The translations under genes and the position numbers were made by a program. Shown here piece by piece: positions 25,548 through 29,120 of a stretch of DNA of 29,120 bases; positions within the stretch are counted from its first letter, which is position 1, and each line of letters starts with the position of its first letter. The stretch comes from UBA2638 sp046293135. Its GTDB lineage: Bacteria > Pseudomonadota > Alphaproteobacteria > Micavibrionales > Micavibrionaceae. Where the stretch lies: NCBI GenBank assembly GCA_046293135.1, contig JBKBPR010000010.1, forward strand, positions 1-29,120, given 5' to 3'. The notes beneath the pieces were generated by a model. It was not told the DNA's origin. It made no database searches and was given only the letters and a program-made list of their open reading frames with translations.

Positions 25548-27347
25548 ATGTCAGATATTCCACACTACGAAAAACCGGAACACGAACAAGCCTACTATAA
25601 ATCATTAAAAGAGTTGCTTGACCATTATGAAGATGGATGGAATTTCCTCATCAATGCTCACAAAGAAAAAAACTATGACTATCCTTTAAAATTAAAAGAA
25701 GAACATAAAGACAATCCATATTTGCCCAAAACATGGTTAGAGTTGTGCGATAGGGTTTGCCAGATCATTGCTAAAGAAAAGTATGAGCTGGATGTTTATC
25801 CAAACGAAATCCAAATTATACGCTCAGACCAAATGCTGGATGCCTATACTACAAACGGAGTTCCAGGAAGCTATAGCCATTGGAGCTTTGGAAAATCACG
25901 CCTTAGAGAAGAAAGAAATTATGATCAAACAAAGCATTTGGCCTATGAAATTGTCATTAACTCAAATGCTTGTGTTTCTTACTGCATGGACACAAACTCA
26001 CCTTTATTACAGTTAATCGTAATTGCTCATGCGGCCTACGGACATAACGCAGTCTTTAAAAATAACGCATTTTTAAAAGAAGTTGGTGCGGACACAATCA
26101 TCCCCGAAAACTCTCGTATGAGAGAGTTTATATTCGAATGCGAAGAAAAATATGGATGGAAAGAGGTATCTGATTTCCTCGATTTCTGTCATGCAATGAA
26201 ATATGTCGATGTAACCGATCAACCCAAACGTGATCCAAAAACTAAAGAGCAAATTTTAGCTGAGCAGAGAGCATTAAAAATCGCTCAAGAATTTGCGCCC
26301 AAACCACGTGATCAGTTTAATGATAACGCTAACGACAATAAAAAGAAAATGCTCCATCCCCAAGCAGGTGAAAAAAACATTTTACTCTATATGGCGGATA
26401 ATGCACCACATCTACCACAATGGAAACGTGATATCATGCGTCACGTCTCTAGAGTATCTCAGTATTTTCGTCCTCAAATGATGACTAAAGTTTTGAATGA
26501 AGGTATGGCAACTTTTATTCATGACCGAACTATGCAGACACTAGCAGATATTGGAATGATTGATTTCGGCATGCTTGCCGAATATAAAAAAATTAATCAT
26601 GGGGTTTTATTCCAGCAACCCGCTGTTGTTTATGAACGAGATGAAAAAGGACAAATCATTAGGGATGAGAATGGGTTTCCCGAACAAAAATTTGTTGGGG
26701 CGGATTTCAATCCTTATATGCTCGGTTTTAGTATTCTTGAAGATGTTGTGCGCATTTGTAAAGATCCCACAGATGAGGATAGAGAATGGTTTCATTTTGC
26801 TGGAAATCCAAATTGGCTTCCGATTGTAAAGCATGCCATTTTTAACAGCTTTGATGAAACTTATATAGAACAATACCTGTCACCAAAAGTTATGCGTGAT
26901 TTAAGAATGTTTACTCTAGGCATGGCTGAAGACCAAGATTTGGATGAAGAAGAAAGGATGATGAAAAAATACTATGATATTGATTATGCAATGATAAAAG
27001 ATGTTCAAACTCAGGATGGTTTTCGAAAAATTCGTGCACAATTAGCGAGAGACAATAGAATTACAGAAAAACTTCCAAGTGTTGCTTTCGCTAATTATCA
27101 AGAAATGACTGATCGTTGCTTAATATTACACCATCACGTTCTGAATGATCAAAGACTTGATCCACAAGATACGCAACTGGTGCTTGAGCTCATGCACAAT
27201 CAATGGAAGCACCCTGTTGTCATTGAAAGTATTGATGAGCATGGAAAGGTTCTACAAACTTTCTCATCTCCTCAAAATTACGATTACAAAAGGTTTAGCT
27301 ATACACCTCAAGATATGGGTATGGATATTAGCGTCAACCACCCATAA
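25548..27347 (+). CDS. spoVR: SpoVR/YcgB family protein
   Basis: SpoVR is needed for spore cortex formation in Bacillus; the YcgB proteins of proteobacteria go with PrkA and YeaH and have no proven activity. Conserved blocks are YPNEIQIIRSDQMLDAY (84-100), HWSFGK (111-116), AYEIVINSN (132-140), AHAAYGHN (160-167), CEEKYG and NEGMATFIH (317-325). The His and Glu in AHAAYGHN and NEGMATFIH look like a possible metal site, which is inference. The C-terminal LSPKVMRDLRMF and an HH pair follow. The product has 599 residues against 510 in E. coli, with an N-terminal extension of about 40 residues and loops near 225-275 and 365-390. AGGTG precedes the ATG, 27 nt after yeaH. Confidence 0.93.
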   Translation: MSDIPHYEKPEHEQAYYKSLKELLDHYEDGWNFLINAHKEKNYDYPLKLKEEHKDNPYLPKTWLELCDRVCQIIAKEKYELDVYPNEIQIIRSDQMLDAYTTNGVPGSYSHWSFGKSRLREERNYDQTKHLAYEIVINSNACVSYCMDTNSPLLQLIVIAHAAYGHNAVFKNNAFLKEVGADTIIPENSRMREFIFECEEKYGWKEVSDFLDFCHAMKYVDVTDQPKRDPKTKEQILAEQRALKIAQEFAPKPRDQFNDNANDNKKKMLHPQAGEKNILLYMADNAPHLPQWKRDIMRHVSRVSQYFRPQMMTKVLNEGMATFIHDRTMQTLADIGMIDFGMLAEYKKINHGVLFQQPAVVYERDEKGQIIRDENGFPEQKFVGADFNPYMLGFSILEDVVRICKDPTDEDREWFHFAGNPNWLPIVKHAIFNSFDETYIEQYLSPKVMRDLRMFTLGMAEDQDLDEEERMMKKYYDIDYAMIKDVQTQDGFRKIRAQLARDNRITEKLPSVAFANYQEMTDRCLILHHHVLNDQRLDPQDTQLVLELMHNQWKHPVVIESIDEHGKVLQTFSSPQNYDYKRFSYTPQDMGMDISVNHP

Positions 27348-27371
27348 CAAAAACTTTAAGGTTAGAAAGTT

Positions 27372-27401
27372 AAAAAAGGCAGTTTGAAACTGCCTTTTTT
27401 T
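27372..27401. terminator. Bidirectional terminator after spoVR
   Basis: AAAAAAGGCAGTTT pairs with AAACTGCCTTTTTT around a very short loop near 27385-27387. It is flanked by an A-run and a T-run, so it can stop both the spoVR transcript and that of the opposite dehydrogenase gene, whose stop codon lies 27 nt away. Confidence 0.92.
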
Positions 27402-27427
27402 CTAAATTAATAATTTTTGATTAGCCC

Positions 27428-28540
27428 TTAAGCTTGGCGCGCAACCTTACGCGCCTCGGTAAAACCCGTATTTTGCGCATCCTCCAGAATTTTTTCAGCG
27501 ATTTTATCCGCCACAACAGAGGTCGGCAAACTCAAGCGCTCGCTTTGACGGAAGATCGCGCCCAGCGTTTCACCCAGCTCTTCGATACGCTCCAGCGTCA
27601 CCTCAAGCGGCTCACCGCTCATAGCCACACTAATCACACCGCCGGCATTGATCACGTAATCCGGCGCATATAAAATCCCCTTCTTGAAGAGAATCTCGCC
27701 GTGCTCGGGGCGCTGAAGCTGGTTATTCGCAGCGCCGGCAATGATTGTGGCCTGAATGGCTTCAATCGTCGCGTCATTGACAGCGCCACCCAGCGCACAT
27801 GGCGCAAGCACATCAACATTAGCGGCCATAAACTCCTCAGGGGAAACAGCAACTGCACCAAAGCTCTGAACCGCTTCTTCTACCTTTTGCGCACGAATAT
27901 CGGTAACCACCAATTTTGCACCTACCTCATGCAAGCGACGGCACAAATCCATACCGACATTACCCAGACCGGATACAGCAACACGCAAACCATTCAGATC
28001 ATCGCGCTGCAATTTATGCTTTACCGCAGCCTTGATCCCCAAGAACACGCCATAGGCCGTAAACGGAGACGGATCACCGCCTGTGAGCGATGGATCGCTG
28101 GTCGGCAAGCCTGTCACAAATTCAGTAACTTCGCGGATAACCTTCATATCATCAACACAAACACCGACATCTTCAGCCGTAATATATTGCCCCTTCAACG
28201 AGTCAACCGCGCGGCCAAAAGCCAGCAGCTCCTCACGTGTCGGGCGCAAAGCATCCGGCCGCCCCATGATAACGGCCTTGCCGCCACCCAATTTCAACCG
28301 CGCTAGAGAGTTCTTGTAAGTCATCCCACGCGACAATCTCAAAACATCGGTAATCGCCTCATCTTCAGAAGCGTAGCGCGTCCAGAAACGGCAGCCGCCC
28401 AAAGACGGGCCAATTGTTGTGTCATGAACGGCAATAAACGCCCGTAATCCCGAAGCCGGATCAACCGCCTTGAGAACAATTTTATGGCCGAAAAATTCCG
28501 GATGTGCAGATACATCAATATGTTCAAGTATAAGAGTCAT
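27428..28540 (-). CDS. Leucine dehydrogenase-type amino acid dehydrogenase
   Basis: Member of the Glu/Leu/Phe/Val dehydrogenase superfamily: NAD-dependent oxidative deamination of an amino acid to its 2-oxo acid. Closest to leucine (branched-chain) dehydrogenases in length (370 residues) and motifs: GPSLGGCRFWTRYASEDEA at about 44-62, MTYKN with K76 and LGGGK with K88 (substrate and catalytic lysines of the family), AEDVG with D124, and DPSPFTAYGVF. The Rossmann motif is GLGNVG at 191-196, followed by an acidic VVTD strand end that suggests NAD rather than NADP. The ATG at 28540 has AGGAGA seven bases upstream. Which amino acid is preferred cannot be told. Phenylalanine or valine is possible. 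Confidence 0.9.
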   Translation of the reverse strand: MTLILEHIDVSAHPEFFGHKIVLKAVDPASGLRAFIAVHDTTIGPSLGGCRFWTRYASEDEAITDVLRLSRGMTYKNSLARLKLGGGKAVIMGRPDALRPTREELLAFGRAVDSLKGQYITAEDVGVCVDDMKVIREVTEFVTGLPTSDPSLTGGDPSPFTAYGVFLGIKAAVKHKLQRDDLNGLRVAVSGLGNVGMDLCRRLHEVGAKLVVTDIRAQKVEEAVQSFGAVAVSPEEFMAANVDVLAPCALGGAVNDATIEAIQATIIAGAANNQLQRPEHGEILFKKGILYAPDYVINAGGVISVAMSGEPLEVTLERIEELGETLGAIFRQSERLSLPTSVVADKIAEKILEDAQNTGFTEARKVARQA

Positions 28541-28888
28541 AAAACGTTCTCCTGAGTAATGCCTGTTTCAGAATCCGCTCGCCTGTTATTGGCTCGGACC
28601 ATACTTGAATACAAACTCAAATATGTCCGTACGTAAAAATAAAAACCTACAGATCCTGCTCACTTATAAGAATACGGATTATTGAAATAATATTACAAGA
28701 AAATTTTATGCTGCGCTGACGAAGGATTGAAAAAACGCAAAAATACTTAAAATTTTACCTCTAAAACGCAACATTTGTGCAAAAATCATCACAAAACCTT
28801 ATTTTATTACAGGCTGGATTTTTTTCATTCTTCGCTTGATTTGTGGTTTAAAAATGAATATTGCTAAATTTACACGCACAAAACGTGA
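28541..28888. other. Spacer between the dehydrogenase gene and tRNA-Gly
   Basis: 348 nt with no convincing open frame. It should contain the dehydrogenase promoter (minus strand), for which TTGTAA with TATTCT 18 bases on, near 28665-28695, is a weak candidate, and the tRNA promoter (plus strand), for which TTGATT at 28836-28841 is a weak -35. I do not assign either firmly. No terminator hairpin is apparent. Confidence 0.5.
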
Positions 28889-28962
28889 GCGGGTGTAGCT
28901 TAATGGTAAAGCACTAGCCTTCCAAGCTAGCTACGTGGGTTCGATTCCCATCACCCGCTCCA
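28889..28962 (+). tRNA. tRNA-Gly, anticodon TCC
   Basis: A full cloverleaf can be drawn. The acceptor GCGGGTG pairs with CACCCGC (28952-28958). The anticodon stem is CTAGC/GCTAG with loop CTTCCAA and anticodon TCC (28921-28923), which reads GGA and, by wobble, GGG. The T-arm GTGGG TTCGATT CCCAT is typical. The discriminator is T, as expected for bacterial tRNA-Gly, and CCA is encoded at 28960-28962. The length is 74 nt including CCA. Confidence 0.98.
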
Positions 28963-29016
28963 TTTTCTTCAAACTTTCCAAAACACAAAATTCCTTCAAA
29001 AAGCGGCAAAAAGCGA

Positions 29017-29045
29017 TTGACATTCGCCTTTGAGTTTTTTAAACA
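29017..29045 (+). promoter_or_regulatory. Promoter of a gene starting just beyond the right edge
   Basis: A perfect TTGACA (29017-29022) is followed after 17 bases by TAAACA (29040-29045). About 65 nt further, AAGGA (29108-29112) ends eight bases before the window edge, the right distance for a start codon at or just after 29121. The downstream gene is not in the window and cannot be named. Confidence 0.7.
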
Positions 29046-29120
29046 TCAGGTCAGTGTAAATCTTTGTGGGAACACGCAGTTTTTGGGTAATTTTTAATTT
29101 TAAGTTTAAGGAAACAAGAA

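Noticed and set aside
1..29120. Insertion sequence, prophage, CRISPR array or toxin-antitoxin pair
   Set aside because: No transposase, integrase, phage gene, regularly spaced repeat or toxin-antitoxin pair is seen. The order is ordinary housekeeping genes apart from the prkA block and two small or doubtful frames.

Overview
The window looks like a chromosomal segment of a Gram-negative alphaproteobacterium with about 50% GC in its core genes. The basis is the RpoB, RpoC, S12, S7 and EF-G sequences, a short single-span SecE, and -35 elements of TTGAC type. I cannot fix the family; a deep-branching alphaproteobacterial lineage is only an impression.

Region 1 (1-16537, nearly all minus strand) is the fused transcription/translation supercluster. 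In transcription order it reads secE, nusG, rplK, rplA, rplJ, rplL, rpoB, rpoC, rpsL, rpsG, fusA. A Shine-Dalgarno at the left edge points to one more gene just outside, by convention tuf. The cluster is not one transcription unit. I can place candidate promoters before rplK, rplJ, rpoB and rpsL, and hairpin-plus-T-run terminators after rplA, before rplJ (in its leader), between rplL and rpoB, and after rpoC. One small gene of unknown function (13628-13972) sits on the opposite strand between rplA and rplJ.

Region 2 (16760-21258, minus strand) is a complete glycine cleavage operon, gcvT-gcvH-gcvPA-gcvPB, with the P-protein split into two subunits. It lies directly upstream of secE, with terminator-like hairpins between.

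Region 3 (21259-27401, plus strand) is an AT-rich block. A 398-nt, very AT-rich divergent spacer is followed by prkA (AAA+ PrkA-type serine kinase), a yeaH/DUF444-type von Willebrand A protein and a SpoVR/YcgB protein, closed by a strong terminator. This trio is a conserved stress/starvation/sporulation-linked module of unresolved biochemistry. Here all three proteins are roughly 90-100 residues longer than the E. coli versions, with insertions at specific places, and the base composition differs from both flanks. It is the most interesting part of the window.

Region 4 (27428-29120) holds a minus-strand leucine-dehydrogenase-type amino acid dehydrogenase, a tRNA-Gly(TCC) on the plus strand, and at the right edge a good promoter and Shine-Dalgarno for a gene starting just beyond the window.

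I saw no insertion sequence, prophage, CRISPR array or rRNA gene.
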